Positions 44,482 through 53,519 of a stretch of 64,000 nt of DNA are shown piece by piece (the stretch's first letter is position 1; the number at the start of each line of letters is the position of its first letter). The stretch covers positions 62,001 to 126,000 of the forward strand of contig NZ_FNVT01000018.1 of assembly GCF_900108335.1 (NCBI RefSeq), in the 5' to 3' direction. This DNA comes from Nonomuraea solani. Its GTDB lineage: Bacteria > Actinomycetota > Actinomycetes > Streptosporangiales > Streptosporangiaceae. The position numbers were made by a program, and so were the translations under genes. The notes under the pieces are model-generated. The model worked only from the letters and a program-made list of their open reading frames with translations. It was not told where the DNA came from and searched no databases.

Positions 44482-45603
44482 GTGGTCAACGCGACGGCGG
44501 CGCGTGCGCGCGTCCGCGAAGAAATCGTCAGGCTGGCTCACCGAGGGTTGTCCGTGCCGGAGTTCTCGCGGGCCGTCGGCGATGCCTTGGGCCGGGCCGT
44601 GCCCGCCGAAGGCACCTGCCTGATGACGACCGACCCGGCGACCATGCTCCCGACCGCCGAGTTCGTGGAGAACGGCCTGCCCGCGGCAGAGCTGCTCCGG
44701 CTCGTGGAGATCGAGGTGCGTGAGCCGGATTTCAATACGTGGGTACAGCTCTCCCATGCCGGCCGCCCGGCCGGCAGCCTGAGCGAAGCCACCGCCGGCG
44801 ACCTCGACCGTAGCCTGCGCCAGCGCGAGATCCGTCGCCCCGGGGGATTCTCCGATGAGTTGCGGGTGGTGCTCGCCGGCAGCACGGGGACATGGGGGCA
44901 GCTGACCGTGTTCCGGGAGGCGAAGCGCCCGCACTTCTCCTTGGCCGAGGTGGAGTTCGTATCGTCGATCGCCCCGCTGATCACCGATGGACTACGGCGC
45001 GGCCTGTTGCTCGGTGACGCACAGGCAGGTGATGACGACGTCGGTCTGCTGGTCCTCGACGCCGATGACGGCGTGCGCATGTCCAACAAGGCAGCGGATC
45101 GTTGGCTGGACGAGCTGGGCACCGGTGACAGAGCGGGCGCTCGGCTGCCGCTGGTGATCTCCGTTGTCGCCCGCCAGGCTCGTTCCCTCTGCGGCCCTGC
45201 GACGAGTGCGGCACCCGCGCCGACCGATCTCCGGCCGGCCAGGGCCCGAGCGCGCACCCGGGCCGGTCAGTGGCTGATCGTCCGAGGCTCGCTGCTGAAT
45301 GACGGCCCGGAACCGCAGGTCGCGGTGATGCTGGAAGTCGCTCGCCCGGCCGAGATGGCGCCCCTGATGGTCGATGCCTACGGCTTCACCGACAGCGAGC
45401 GCCGGGTCACGGAGCTGGTGGCCAAGGGCTTGTCCACCAAGCAGATCGCCGGTCGGCTGCACGTGTCAACGTACACCGTGCAGGACCACCTGAAGTCGAT
45501 CTTCGCCAAGTCGGGCACCGGTTCACGCGGCGACCTGATCGCCCGGCTGTTCCTCGATCACCATGCCGTCTCCTTGACGTCGGGGGTCGCGGCACACGCG
45601 TGA
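44482..45603 (+). CDS. LuxR-family regulator
   Basis: A 373-residue regulator with a C-terminal LuxR helix-turn-helix (FTDSERRVTELVAKGLSTKQ, HVSTYTVQDHLKSIFAKSG). The N-terminal 250 residues contain a GAF-like sensory region without named motif. It is divergent from the YceI operon, 133 bases apart, and probably regulates it. GTG 44482 is the start. It resembles the regulator at 3708 in architecture but not closely in sequence. Confidence 0.87.
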   Translation: MVNATAARARVREEIVRLAHRGLSVPEFSRAVGDALGRAVPAEGTCLMTTDPATMLPTAEFVENGLPAAELLRLVEIEVREPDFNTWVQLSHAGRPAGSLSEATAGDLDRSLRQREIRRPGGFSDELRVVLAGSTGTWGQLTVFREAKRPHFSLAEVEFVSSIAPLITDGLRRGLLLGDAQAGDDDVGLLVLDADDGVRMSNKAADRWLDELGTGDRAGARLPLVISVVARQARSLCGPATSAAPAPTDLRPARARARTRAGQWLIVRGSLLNDGPEPQVAVMLEVARPAEMAPLMVDAYGFTDSERRVTELVAKGLSTKQIAGRLHVSTYTVQDHLKSIFAKSGTGSRGDLIARLFLDHHAVSLTSGVAAHA

Positions 45604-46050
45604 AGGCCAGGTTTCCCAGGGCTGTGGGACAAGTGCGACCGCAACGGGATGGCTGCTGTTCGTGTTCCATGCGGTCGCGGTGTCGGCCGGCCTGACAGTG
45701 CCTGCCACCCGCGGCGACAATACGCTCGGCGGTTGTACCCGCCGAGCACCTCGGCCTTCTGGCGGCGCCGGGATGGGCGTTGCCGGGTCCTCGGGCTGGT
45801 GCTCACCTTGGCCTTCCTCATCCTGCGCGCCTGGGAGGCAACCGATGGCAGTCGATCGGTCACCTGCTGGCCGCCGCAAGACCGGTGATCTTCGGGCTGC
45901 CGCACACCGTCCCTTCCGGCTGGCATGCACCCATCATTCCGATGTGCGTCGCTGCGACCGGCCAGGTGATCGTCGCGATGGCGACCGACCGAGACATCGT
46001 GCCGCCAGTCGACGGCCAGGCACCCAAGCGTGCCCCTTCGCCTGAACAAT
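45604..46050 (+). pseudogene. Possible decayed membrane-protein gene, unidentified
   Basis: No single frame is convincing, but three successive frames give hydrophobic, protein-like pieces: LLFVFHAVAVSAGLTVPATR, then VLGLVLTLAFLILRAWEATDG, then IGHLLAAARPVIFGLPHTVP and IIPMCVAATGQVIVAM. A hairpin at 46055-46072 follows the last stop. This looks like a small membrane protein broken by two frameshifts, but I cannot identify it. Confidence 0.3.
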
Positions 46051-46054
46051 AACC

Positions 46055-46072
46055 CGGGCGCTCTGACGCCCG
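46055..46072. terminator. Hairpin CGGGCG-N6-CGCCCG
   Basis: A six-base GC stem with a six-base loop just after the stop of the decayed frame and before the convergent VOC gene. Confidence 0.45.
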
Positions 46073-46096
46073 ACGACAGCGGAAAGGTTTCTCTCC

Positions 46097-46537
46097 TCAG
46101 GCCGAAGCCGCGGCGACGCAGAACTCGTTGCCCTCGGGGTCGGCCATCACGATGTGGTGGCCGGCGAACTCCTCCAGGACACTTCCACCCGCATTCACCA
46201 GCCGCTCCGACTCCGCCCTGATCCGTTTCCACCGCTCATCGGGGCTCCCGTGCCCCGGCACCCGGATGTCGATGTGAAGCCGGTTCTTCGCCGCCTTCGG
46301 CTCGGGGACCGTGAGTATGGAGAGCCGAGGACCCACGCCACCCGGATCGCAGAGCCACGCCGCGTCGTCCGCGGAGTCGTCCTCCGGCAGGTCGAACTGC
46401 GCGAGCCACTCCGCGCGGGTTTCGAAAGGCGCGGGCGGCGGCTCGTCGATATACCCCAGCGCCGTCTTCCAGAACGCGGCGAGGAGTTGCGCGTCCATGC
46501 AATCAAGGGTCAGATCGATCCTGGCTGTCATAGCCAA
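46097..46537 (-). CDS. VOC-family glyoxalase-like protein
   Basis: A 146-residue protein of the glyoxalase-like (PF18029 type) group. Markers: IDLTLDCMDAQLLAAFWKTA at the start, ENGW-type core replaced by LCDPGGVGPRLSIL, KNRLHIDIRVPG (metal His), and HHIVMADPEGNEFCV (metal Glu). Function unknown. Starts at 46537, or at 46531 (MTARID). Stands alone next to transposase debris. Confidence 0.87.
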   Translation of the reverse strand: MAMTARIDLTLDCMDAQLLAAFWKTALGYIDEPPPAPFETRAEWLAQFDLPEDDSADDAAWLCDPGGVGPRLSILTVPEPKAAKNRLHIDIRVPGHGSPDERWKRIRAESERLVNAGGSVLEEFAGHHIVMADPEGNEFCVAAASA

Positions 46538-46679
46538 ACCGTATTGCGCGCCCCTGACAATCTGCCGGGCCGTGCCCTCAAGTCCCAGCGGCGATCGAGT
46601 ATGCCCACCAGCAGCACTACCCCGCCGACCTCGGGCTGGTAGCGCGCATATGCCTCAATCGTGTCGTGTTCCACAGAGA

Positions 46680-47620
46680 TCGCCCGCCGCTGCCGCGCCT
46701 TGGCCAGGCGTTGGGGAACGGCCGAGCAGCCGGTAAGCGGTATGGAGTCATCGGCCCGGCCGTCCCTGACAGGCGATCGAGTCTCCCCTGCTCCGAGCGG
46801 CAGCCCGACCAGGTCCACGAGGAACTGCTCAAGCAGTGCCGGGCCGAACGAATCGGGCCGGATCATCCGGATCATGCGGTCGGCCATGCACGGCGCAGAG
46901 GATACCTGGTTCTTCAAGATCGCGGCTCGGCTGGACGCGGAGACGACCAGCCGCGTGCCGGTCTTGGTAGGCGTCGGCGACCAGGATGAGGACTCGGTCC
47001 TGTCGCTGATCAAGGCGGTGCCGGCAACGTGAGCCTGGACTCGATGCTGACCGCGATCCACGCGATCGAGCTGCCTTCGGGGCTGTTCGCCCACGTGGCC
47101 CCGAAGGTGCTGGCCGACTGGCGGTTCCGCGGCACAGTGGAGTAGCCCTGGCACCTGCGCCGCGCTACCGGCGCGGCCTGCCCCAACTGTTTGGAGTTCC
47201 GATCAGGCAGCACCACCCACCAGCCGGTGATCCTGGCGCTGGAGCTGACCAAGCGGTACGCCAAGGCGGGCAACGCCACCTCCTATCCGCCCGGGGAGAC
47301 CCCACCGGTGCACAAGTGCACCCAGGACGGCTGGGCCTACCAGGCGATGCTAAAGATCGACCGCGCAGCGCACCCTGTTCGTCGCCCGTTACCCGCGCGA
47401 CGGGACCTGCAGCGTGAGATCGAGGCGCGCCTGAATGTGGTCGAGGCATAGACCGGGCCAACGCGGTGATCTGCCGCGGCAAGGGTGGCGAGATCTCCAC
47501 CGACCGGCGCGAGGAGGTGGTGATGACCGCGCTGTGCCCGGCGCATCCTGCAGGCCGCCCTGGTCTACGTCAGGCCGAGCCCGAGTGGGCCGCCCTGTGC
47601 ACCCTGTCGGCCTGCACGCC
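46680..47620 (+). pseudogene. Fragments of a second Tn3-type transposase
   Basis: In changing frames I read EELLKQCRAER, RSAMHGAEDTWFFKIAARLD and SVLSLIKAVPA. Then come VSLDSMLTAIHAIELPSGLF and APKVLADW, which fit the N-terminal part of DUF4158-type Tn3 transposases. A later piece (ICRGKGGEISTDRREE, about 47460-47530) resembles the C-terminal end of such proteins. Between them ALELTKRYAKAGNATSYPPG (about 47235-47295) is unassigned. The DDE core is missing. The rest of 46538-47712 has no gene. Confidence 0.6.
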
Positions 47621-47712
47621 CTGCTGAGCATCGGCACCCTGGGAACGAGCCCTGCCACTCGGGGTGACGTGTGTGGGACCGGCTCCGGATGACTCCCGTG
47701 ACGTCGCGGTGG

Positions 47713-49020
47713 TCAGGTGGCCGCGCCGCGGGCGATGTAGACGTTCATGCCCGTGAAGTCGAGGGTGATGTTGTAGGGCTTGTAGAAGCTGTGGAAGAAG
47801 GTGGCCGGCACATCGAACCCGAGAGGGGCGAGCTTCGAGTTCGGGTTCGTGTTGCAGTAGATGTCCTTGGCGACGGCGTTGCCGAGGCGGATCTCCGTCG
47901 GGTAGCAGGGGTAGGTGACGACTGGACGGCTGTGGGCGAAGGTCTGGATCGGGCGGTCGTGGTCGGTGCGGATCTGCAACTGCTCGGCCGTTTCCCCGTG
48001 CGCGGCCGCGGCCAGCTCGCTGCCTCCGCCGATGGGCATGGCCACCACCCGTGGGCCGGAGCGGGCGACGCCGGCGATGCTGCCCCTGCTGTGGACCATG
48101 TGCTCACGGGCCAGCCACAGCGGCAGGGGCTCGGCGCCCGATCGTTGAGCGGCCGCTCGTACCTTGCCGGCCGCTTCAGGAGTCCTGCGCCGCAGGATCA
48201 GTTGCCGGCCCGCGTAGTCGAAGGTGGTCAGGAAGTGGTAGAAGACCCACGTGCCGATCATGCCGTCATTCTCCGTGGTGACATCCCCGCCCGACTCCCA
48301 CTCCATCCACGACACGGGCAGGTTGCGCACTTCGATGCCACCCAGCTTGAACGACTCCAGCACGCCCCCGTGCTGCCACACTTTGCCGTTCAAATAATCC
48401 ATCTTCGAACTGGCGACGGCGCTCAACCCCGCCTCCTTGGCCACCGTCGCGGACACGCTCAGCGATGGCGTACCCGTGTAGAACGCGAAGCGCTTCAGCG
48501 GTCCGCCGTTGACCGAGGCCTCCACCAGCGGCTGGGGGTCCGTCTGCAGCCAGCGCACCTGCGCGATGTCGCCGTGGATCTGATACGGCTCGCCGCGGAA
48601 TGCCGCGAACAATGTGGCGGCGCCTTCCTGACCGGCCGCACGCCAGTGGGGTGCAGAGAGGGCGAATTTGTCCTGCCGGATGTAACAGTCGGCCAGGAAC
48701 CGGTGGGCGTCCTTGTCATCAGGCGCCAGTTCGATGGCCATCTTGAGATATCTCTCGGCCTCGGAGAACCGGTTGGACAGCAGCCCGACAAAGCCACGAC
48801 GGCGGGCCGCGTGCGCGTTCTTGGGGTCTGTTTTCAGGATCTCCTCGTACGCGCGCCCGGCCTGCTCGAACTTGCCGGCCTTGAACAACGCGTCCGCGTC
48901 CCCGCTGCCGGCCAGCGCCGCGGCCGCCCCGCCCAGCAGCGGCGCCGTCGCGGCCGCACCGGCCACCACCGCGGCGCCCCGCAACAGCGAACGCCGGTCC
49001 CATTTCCCGTCATTGACCAA
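47713..49020 (-). CDS. TPR plus retropepsin-fold protein with intact Tat signal
   Basis: A 435-residue paralogue of the gene at 17829. The Tat signal is complete: twin Arg (DRRSLLRG) then ATAPLLGGAAAALAGS. TPR-like helices and two aspartyl-protease-like lobes follow. The catalytic Asp is again Tyr (FAFYTGTPS), and the second lobe (IGGGSELAAAAHGETAEQLQI) also lacks D-T-G, so it looks like a non-catalytic binding protein, exported folded. The TTG start has AGGAG upstream. The C-terminal lobe is the most diverged part between copies, perhaps reflecting different ligands. Confidence 0.83.
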   Translation of the reverse strand: MVNDGKWDRRSLLRGAAVVAGAAATAPLLGGAAAALAGSGDADALFKAGKFEQAGRAYEEILKTDPKNAHAARRRGFVGLLSNRFSEAERYLKMAIELAPDDKDAHRFLADCYIRQDKFALSAPHWRAAGQEGAATLFAAFRGEPYQIHGDIAQVRWLQTDPQPLVEASVNGGPLKRFAFYTGTPSLSVSATVAKEAGLSAVASSKMDYLNGKVWQHGGVLESFKLGGIEVRNLPVSWMEWESGGDVTTENDGMIGTWVFYHFLTTFDYAGRQLILRRRTPEAAGKVRAAAQRSGAEPLPLWLAREHMVHSRGSIAGVARSGPRVVAMPIGGGSELAAAAHGETAEQLQIRTDHDRPIQTFAHSRPVVTYPCYPTEIRLGNAVAKDIYCNTNPNSKLAPLGFDVPATFFHSFYKPYNITLDFTGMNVYIARGAAT

Positions 49021-49169
49021 AGCCTTCTCCTCTTCGTGATCACCTGCGCCGGAACTCTCTGTCCAGCGGACCGGTCACAGCCGGGTTCAGCGGCCCGCTC
49101 GGCACCTCGCCCGCAGTTCGCCCGCTGACCCATCCACTGTCGGCCGGTCGTGTCCCCGCCTCGTCCGCG

Positions 49170-49187
49170 CCGTGTCACAGCCGTGTG
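49170..49187. promoter_or_regulatory. 11-bp direct repeat CCGTGTC/CCGTGTG
   Basis: CCGTGTC (49170) and CCGTGTG (49181) have an 11-base period, the spacing of SARP/OmpR-type sites. They lie 150 bases upstream of the duplicated gene's start. A three-unit version of the same heptamer is at 53467-53495. Confidence 0.4.
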
Positions 49188-49329
49188 ACGGCCGCAGCCG
49201 CCGCCTGCGGCAGACAACCCGCGCACATCCGGCACCAATCGTGGTTCGCGGCAAAAGCGCCGTGTCAGGCATACCTAGTCGCGCAGGCCGGGCCATCCGC
49301 TGTGGCCAGCCGGTCGGCGTTGGACGAGG

Positions 49330-49610
49330 ACGTCCGCGGCCTGGTGTCCACCCGCGCCCAAACCGCCAGCCGCGGCTGGACGCCCTGGGCGCCGACGGCT
49401 CGACGCGCTGATTGAGGAGAAGGCCTCCGCCCATCTGCGCGGGGACCGGCCCGAGTTCGCGGCCGCGCCGGCGGAGTCGCGACCTGGCGACACGCTGGGA
49501 TTCTGGAAGTCCGACCGGTGGGGCCGCTCGGCGGCGCACGTGCTGACCGTGGTAACCGAGCAGCAGGCCGACGGCATCGCTGCGGCCGAGCGCCGCCAGG
49601 AGTCGGGACA
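49330..49610 (+). pseudogene. Serine recombinase N-terminal fragment
   Basis: RLDALGADGST in one frame, then LIEEKASAHLRGDRPEFAAA and PGDTLGFWKSDRWGRSAAHVL in the next, match the catalytic domain of resolvases (the DRxGRS motif is clear). The start with the active Ser and the DNA-binding end are absent, and a frameshift splits the rest. A second resolvase remnant besides 36320-36800. Confidence 0.7.
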
Positions 49611-49628
49611 GATGCCGCCAGGCGTTGA

Positions 49629-50390
49629 TCACCTGTCTGTCAGGAAGGCCAGGGCGTCGGGCGCGAAGCGTTCGTCGGTGAAGGTGGCGCTGTGGCCGCG
49701 GCCCGGATAGACGACGAGTCGAGCGTCGGGGATGCCGTCGGCTGTCTGCCGGGCCAGGTCGAGCGGGTAGACGAGGTCCTTGTCGCCCTGGATCAGCAGC
49801 GTGGCCGCCTTGATGTCGTGGAGCCGTCCGCGGAGGTCGAAGCCGTCCTCGGCGTTGAGCACGGTGATGGCGTCGGCGTGGTCTTTCCGGCCCGTGTCCG
49901 ACAGCCAGAGCAGTCCTTTGAGCAGCCTCCTGCTGATCGGCGACTCGGTGACGATCTCGGCCAGCGCGAGGCTCGGCCGCCGGCCTTGGCGGGCTCGTTC
50001 GATGTAGGCGTACTGGGCCCGTTTGCCGACGGGGCCGAGGGTGCAGGCCGTACCCGCCAGAACGAGGCGGTCGACCAGGGCGGGATGGTCGGCGGCGAGT
50101 TGGAGGGCGATGGAGCCGCCTGTCGAGATGGCCAGCATGCGCACCGGGCCCTCGAAGGTGGCTTTGATCGCTCGCGCGTAGACCGCGGCGAGGTCGGCCA
50201 TCGTCGTTGACGGTGGCAGCCCGGGTGGGCGGTTGACGACGTAGACGGTGAAGTGCCGGGTGAAAGGGCGTACCAGCCGCATCGTGGACCAGCGCGCCAG
50301 ACCCGTCGGGTTGGCCGCCTGAGGGGTGTAGAGCAGGACGACCAGAGGCGGTCCTTCACCGGCCGTCAGGTACGGCAGGCCGTTCATCAT
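49629..50390 (-). CDS. Alpha/beta hydrolase
   Basis: A 253-residue serine hydrolase. The nucleophile is in RMLAISTGGSIALQLA (S-T-G-G elbow), the acid in LIQGDKDLVYPLD and the His in YPGRGHSATF. The oxyanion region near PLVVLLYTPQ is compatible with lipase- or peroxidase-like members. No signal peptide. Starts at ATG 50390 or 50387. The substrate is unknown. Confidence 0.87.
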   Translation of the reverse strand: MMNGLPYLTAGEGPPLVVLLYTPQAANPTGLARWSTMRLVRPFTRHFTVYVVNRPPGLPPSTTMADLAAVYARAIKATFEGPVRMLAISTGGSIALQLAADHPALVDRLVLAGTACTLGPVGKRAQYAYIERARQGRRPSLALAEIVTESPISRRLLKGLLWLSDTGRKDHADAITVLNAEDGFDLRGRLHDIKAATLLIQGDKDLVYPLDLARQTADGIPDARLVVYPGRGHSATFTDERFAPDALAFLTDR

Positions 50391-50714
50391 GAGGTGATCC
50401 CTTCGGTGACCGCGTCGATCAGGCGGGCCGGGTAAATGTCGGCGCCCCTCTCGGAGGATGCTGACAGCAGGCTATATCCATATGAACAGAATGGATTTTT
50501 GGTCATAGCGTAGCAACCGGCGGGTCTCGCACTGAGCCCGGCCGCATGGTTCCGGCTCCGGTAAATACGTTGCGGGGCCCGGAACGGGCGGGGCATGCTG
50601 GGGCGATCGAGCGGCGGAGAGCGCTGCCTGGACCAAAGGAGGGCTGACGGATGGCCATCACTGCGCTGCGGCATGTCCGCATCAGTCCCACCTCATTGTT
50701 CAGGAGCACACCCG
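50391..50714. other. Intergenic region, no gene seen
   Basis: Contains an AT-rich stretch (50470-50510) that may hold the promoter of the divergent hydrolase and the ribosome site AGGAG (50702-50706) of the RIO kinase. No frame in it looks coding. Confidence 0.5.
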
Positions 50715-51578
50715 TTGTCTTCCGAGTACGAACTTTCTGACACCCATGAACCGGCCGCGGCCTTCACGTTCCATTCGGTCGACGAGGAGCTGGGCCCGGA
50801 TCAGCGGTGGTCCACCTGGCTGGAGGTCGAGCGCGGTTCTCGCGGCCCGGAACCACGCCCCTCGTGGGTCGTGACGGAACAGGCTGCGATCGACACCGAG
50901 CTCGGCGTGCTCAAAACCGGCAAGGAAGCCGACGTCTTCCTGCTCGAACGGGCCGTCGAAGCCATCGGCGACAACCCGGCGAAGTCCTCGCTGCTGGCCG
51001 CGAAACGGTACCGCACCGAGGAACACCGCTCCTTCCACCGCAGTACGTCGTACGTCGAAGGCCGCCGTACCCGCAACAGCCGCGACAGCCGGGCGATGGC
51101 GAAGAAGACCTCGCACGGCCGCAGTGTCGCGGCCGGTCAGTGGGCGTACGCCGAATGGGAGGCCCTCAACCGGCTGTGGAAGGCCGGCGTCCCGGTGCCG
51201 TATCCCGTGCAGGTGGACGGCACCGAGCTGCTGATGGAGTTCATCGACGACGGCGAGGGCGGTGCCGCGCCCCGGCTCGCCCAGGTCCGGCCGTCGAAGG
51301 AGCTGCTCGGTGTGTACTTCGAGCAGCTCCGCGAGGGCATGCGTGAACTGGCCCGCGCGGGGCTCGCGCACGGCGACCTTTCGCCGTACAACGTCCTCGC
51401 GCAGGCCGAGCGGATCGTGATGATCGACCTGCCCCAGGTCGTCGACATCGTCGGCAACCCGCAGGGCATGGACTTCCTGATGCGCGACTGCCACAACATG
51501 GCCACGTGGTTCACGAACCGCGGGCTCGAGATCGACGAACAGGAGCTGTTCGCCGACCTGCTCACGATGGTGTTCTGA
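50715..51578 (+). CDS. RIO1-family protein kinase
   Basis: A 287-residue atypical Ser/Thr kinase. The N-lobe motif is GVLKTGKEADVFLLE, catalytic HGDLSPYN is in LAHGDLSPYNVLA, and the metal motif is VMIDLPQVVD. The conserved FxRSTSYVEGR region (FHRSTSYVEGRRT) is also present. RIO kinases in eukaryotes and archaea act in ribosome maturation; the bacterial role is open. TTG 50715 has AGGAG eight bases upstream; ATG 50673 adds 14 residues. It is followed 55 bases later by a phosphotransferase gene. Confidence 0.9.
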   Translation: MSSEYELSDTHEPAAAFTFHSVDEELGPDQRWSTWLEVERGSRGPEPRPSWVVTEQAAIDTELGVLKTGKEADVFLLERAVEAIGDNPAKSSLLAAKRYRTEEHRSFHRSTSYVEGRRTRNSRDSRAMAKKTSHGRSVAAGQWAYAEWEALNRLWKAGVPVPYPVQVDGTELLMEFIDDGEGGAAPRLAQVRPSKELLGVYFEQLREGMRELARAGLAHGDLSPYNVLAQAERIVMIDLPQVVDIVGNPQGMDFLMRDCHNMATWFTNRGLEIDEQELFADLLTMVF

Positions 51579-51633
51579 TCGCCTTCCGCACGACAACACA
51601 CGCCTGGCACGACATCAGGAGAACCTGGATCGC

Positions 51634-52494
51634 ATGAACACTCCGGAAGCGGAGGTCGACGTCGATGAGGAGCTTGTCGACCGCCTGATCCGCGCCCAGC
51701 ACCCGGATCTGGCGGGCCCGCTCACGCTCGTCGCCAACGGCTGGGACAACGTCGTCTACCGACTGGGGGCGGATCTGTCCGTACGGCTGCCGCGCCGCCG
51801 GCTCGCCGTCGACCTCATCGTCAACGAGCACCGCTGGCTGCCGATCCTGGCCAAGCAGGTCGACGTCGCGCTGCCCGTGCCCGTCAGGATCGGCGAGCCC
51901 GGCGAGGGCTACCCGTGGCCGTGGACGATCGCGCCCTGGTTCGACGGCCGGACGGCCGCCGACGTGGCACCGCCCGGCCGGGCGGGCATCGCCGTGCCGC
52001 TGGCGGCCTTCATGACGGACCTGCACCGCCCGGCGCCACCCGACGCCCCGCGCAACCCGGTCCGCGGCGTTCCGCTCACCGCCCGCGACACCGTCGTACG
52101 GCAACGTCTGCGGTCGATCCCCCGCTCAGCCGAGCTGTTGCCCCTCTGGGAGAAGCTGGTCGCCGTCCCGCCGTGGCGGGGCCCCGCGCTCTGGCTTCAC
52201 GGCGACCCCCACCCGGGCAATCTCCTGCTCGATGACGCGGGGCTGGTGGCGGTCCTGGACTTCGGCGATCTCACCAGCGGTGATCCCGCCACCGACCTGG
52301 CCGCCGCGTGGCTGGTGTTCGACGAGGAGGCGCGTGAGGTCTTCCGGTCACAGGTGGAGGCCGGCGAGGAGACCTGGCAGCGCGCACGGGGCTGGGCCCT
52401 CGCCATGGGTACGGCGCTGGCCGCCCACTCGGCCGACTCCCCCGGCATGGCGGCCATCGGCGATCACGTACTGGAGCAGGTGCTTCTCACCTAA
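51634..52494 (+). CDS. Aminoglycoside phosphotransferase-family kinase
   Basis: A 286-residue APH-like enzyme. The Brenner motif is WLHGDPHPGNLLL and the metal Asp is in VAVLDFGDLTSGDPATDLA. The N-lobe (GWDNVVYRLGADLSVRLPRR) is typical of MPH/APH members. Some give resistance to macrolides or aminoglycosides; others phosphorylate metabolites. Nothing here tells which. It follows the RIO kinase closely and may share its transcript. Confidence 0.9.
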   Translation: MNTPEAEVDVDEELVDRLIRAQHPDLAGPLTLVANGWDNVVYRLGADLSVRLPRRRLAVDLIVNEHRWLPILAKQVDVALPVPVRIGEPGEGYPWPWTIAPWFDGRTAADVAPPGRAGIAVPLAAFMTDLHRPAPPDAPRNPVRGVPLTARDTVVRQRLRSIPRSAELLPLWEKLVAVPPWRGPALWLHGDPHPGNLLLDDAGLVAVLDFGDLTSGDPATDLAAAWLVFDEEAREVFRSQVEAGEETWQRARGWALAMGTALAAHSADSPGMAAIGDHVLEQVLLT

Positions 52495-52662
52495 GTCACC
52501 CGCTCCCGACCCGCAGCGGCTCGATGGCCGCACCGTTCCGGTGATCGTGGGGCGGTCCCTCGAACGGTCGCGGCCGGCTCGCCGCCCGTCATCGTCCTGT
52601 TCCTCACCACCGGCACACCCGTACCATCGACGGAAGATCCCCAAGCACTTGGAGGAGCAGCA

Positions 52663-53442
52663 ATGGACACATCCGCATATTTAACGGCGGTCGTCGAGCA
52701 GACGAGCACGTTCGCCGATTGGGTGCACGGCAAGGACGCGACGGCCCCGGTGCCGACATGTCCGAAGTGGACGCTGGCCGATCTCGTCGACCACGTCGGC
52801 GCGGTGCAACGTATGGTGACCATGCTCGTGGGCGAGCAGATGACCGAGCCGAGCGGGGCGTTCGCCGGCTACGTCCCGGGTCCGGCCGATTCGGGCCAGT
52901 GGCGCGCCTGGCTGAACGACTGCGCGGCCGAGGCGCGACAGGCGTTCGCGTCGGTCACCGATGACACGCCGGTGTGGGATCCGTCGGGCGCCGCCGCAGG
53001 CGTGCCGTTCTGGTCACGCCGGCTTCTCGGCGAGGTTTGCGTGCATCGCGCGGACGCGGCCGTGGCGCTCGGCGTGCCGTACGAGCTGGCGCCGGAGCCC
53101 GCCCTCGCGGCCCTGGATGACTGGCTGGAGACGATGACCTCCCGCGGCTACTGGGAGAACAGGCCGGGCTTCGCCGACGCGATGCGCGGTGACGGTCAGA
53201 CGCTGCGCTTCCACGCGACCGACGCGCCCGGGGAGTGGGTGGCACGCCGGGAACCGGACAGGGTCGTGCTGGAGCGTACGCACGCCGAGGCGGACGTCGT
53301 GGTAAGCGGCCCGGCCGCCGAGCTCCTGCTCGTGATCAGCAGGCGCCGCCCCCTGAGTGCGGCTTCCGCGCTGGAGGTGCGGGGGGATCGGGCGCTGCTC
53401 GACCACTGGATCGATCACATGGACTGGGTCGCCGAGGGCTGA
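52663..53442 (+). CDS. Mycothiol-dependent maleylpyruvate-isomerase-family protein
   Basis: A 259-residue protein with the DinB-like MDMPI N-terminal domain. Metal-site residues are in LVDHVGAVQRM and LLGEVCVHRADA, and a C-terminal domain (LLLVISRRRPLSAASALEV) is present. Family members use mycothiol as cofactor, for isomerisation or thiol transfer. The substrate is unknown. Its presence fits an actinobacterium. Starts at ATG 52663 after AGGAG. Confidence 0.9.
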   Translation: MDTSAYLTAVVEQTSTFADWVHGKDATAPVPTCPKWTLADLVDHVGAVQRMVTMLVGEQMTEPSGAFAGYVPGPADSGQWRAWLNDCAAEARQAFASVTDDTPVWDPSGAAAGVPFWSRRLLGEVCVHRADAAVALGVPYELAPEPALAALDDWLETMTSRGYWENRPGFADAMRGDGQTLRFHATDAPGEWVARREPDRVVLERTHAEADVVVSGPAAELLLVISRRRPLSAASALEVRGDRALLDHWIDHMDWVAEG

Positions 53443-53466
53443 CTCACGCTGTCGCGAGGAGGCCGG

Positions 53467-53495
53467 CCGTGTGGCGGCCGTGTGGCACCTGTGTA
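53467..53495. promoter_or_regulatory. Three 11-bp direct repeats of CCGTGTG
   Basis: CCGTGTG at 53467 and 53478 and CTGTGTA at 53489 have an exact 11-base period, ending 24 bases before the ATG at 53520. This is the classical layout of SARP or OmpR-type sites. A SARP gene starts at 53859. Confidence 0.6.
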
Positions 53496-53519
53496 GTGCC
53501 CGTTCCTAGCCTTGGTGAC

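Larger units (their letters stand above)
47713..49190 (-). repeat. Inverted duplicated unit, copy 2
   Basis: Matches the unit at 17655-19073 in reverse orientation, including at least 130 bases upstream of the gene. It lies directly between Tn3 and resolvase remains, so transposon activity may explain the second copy. Confidence 0.85.
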
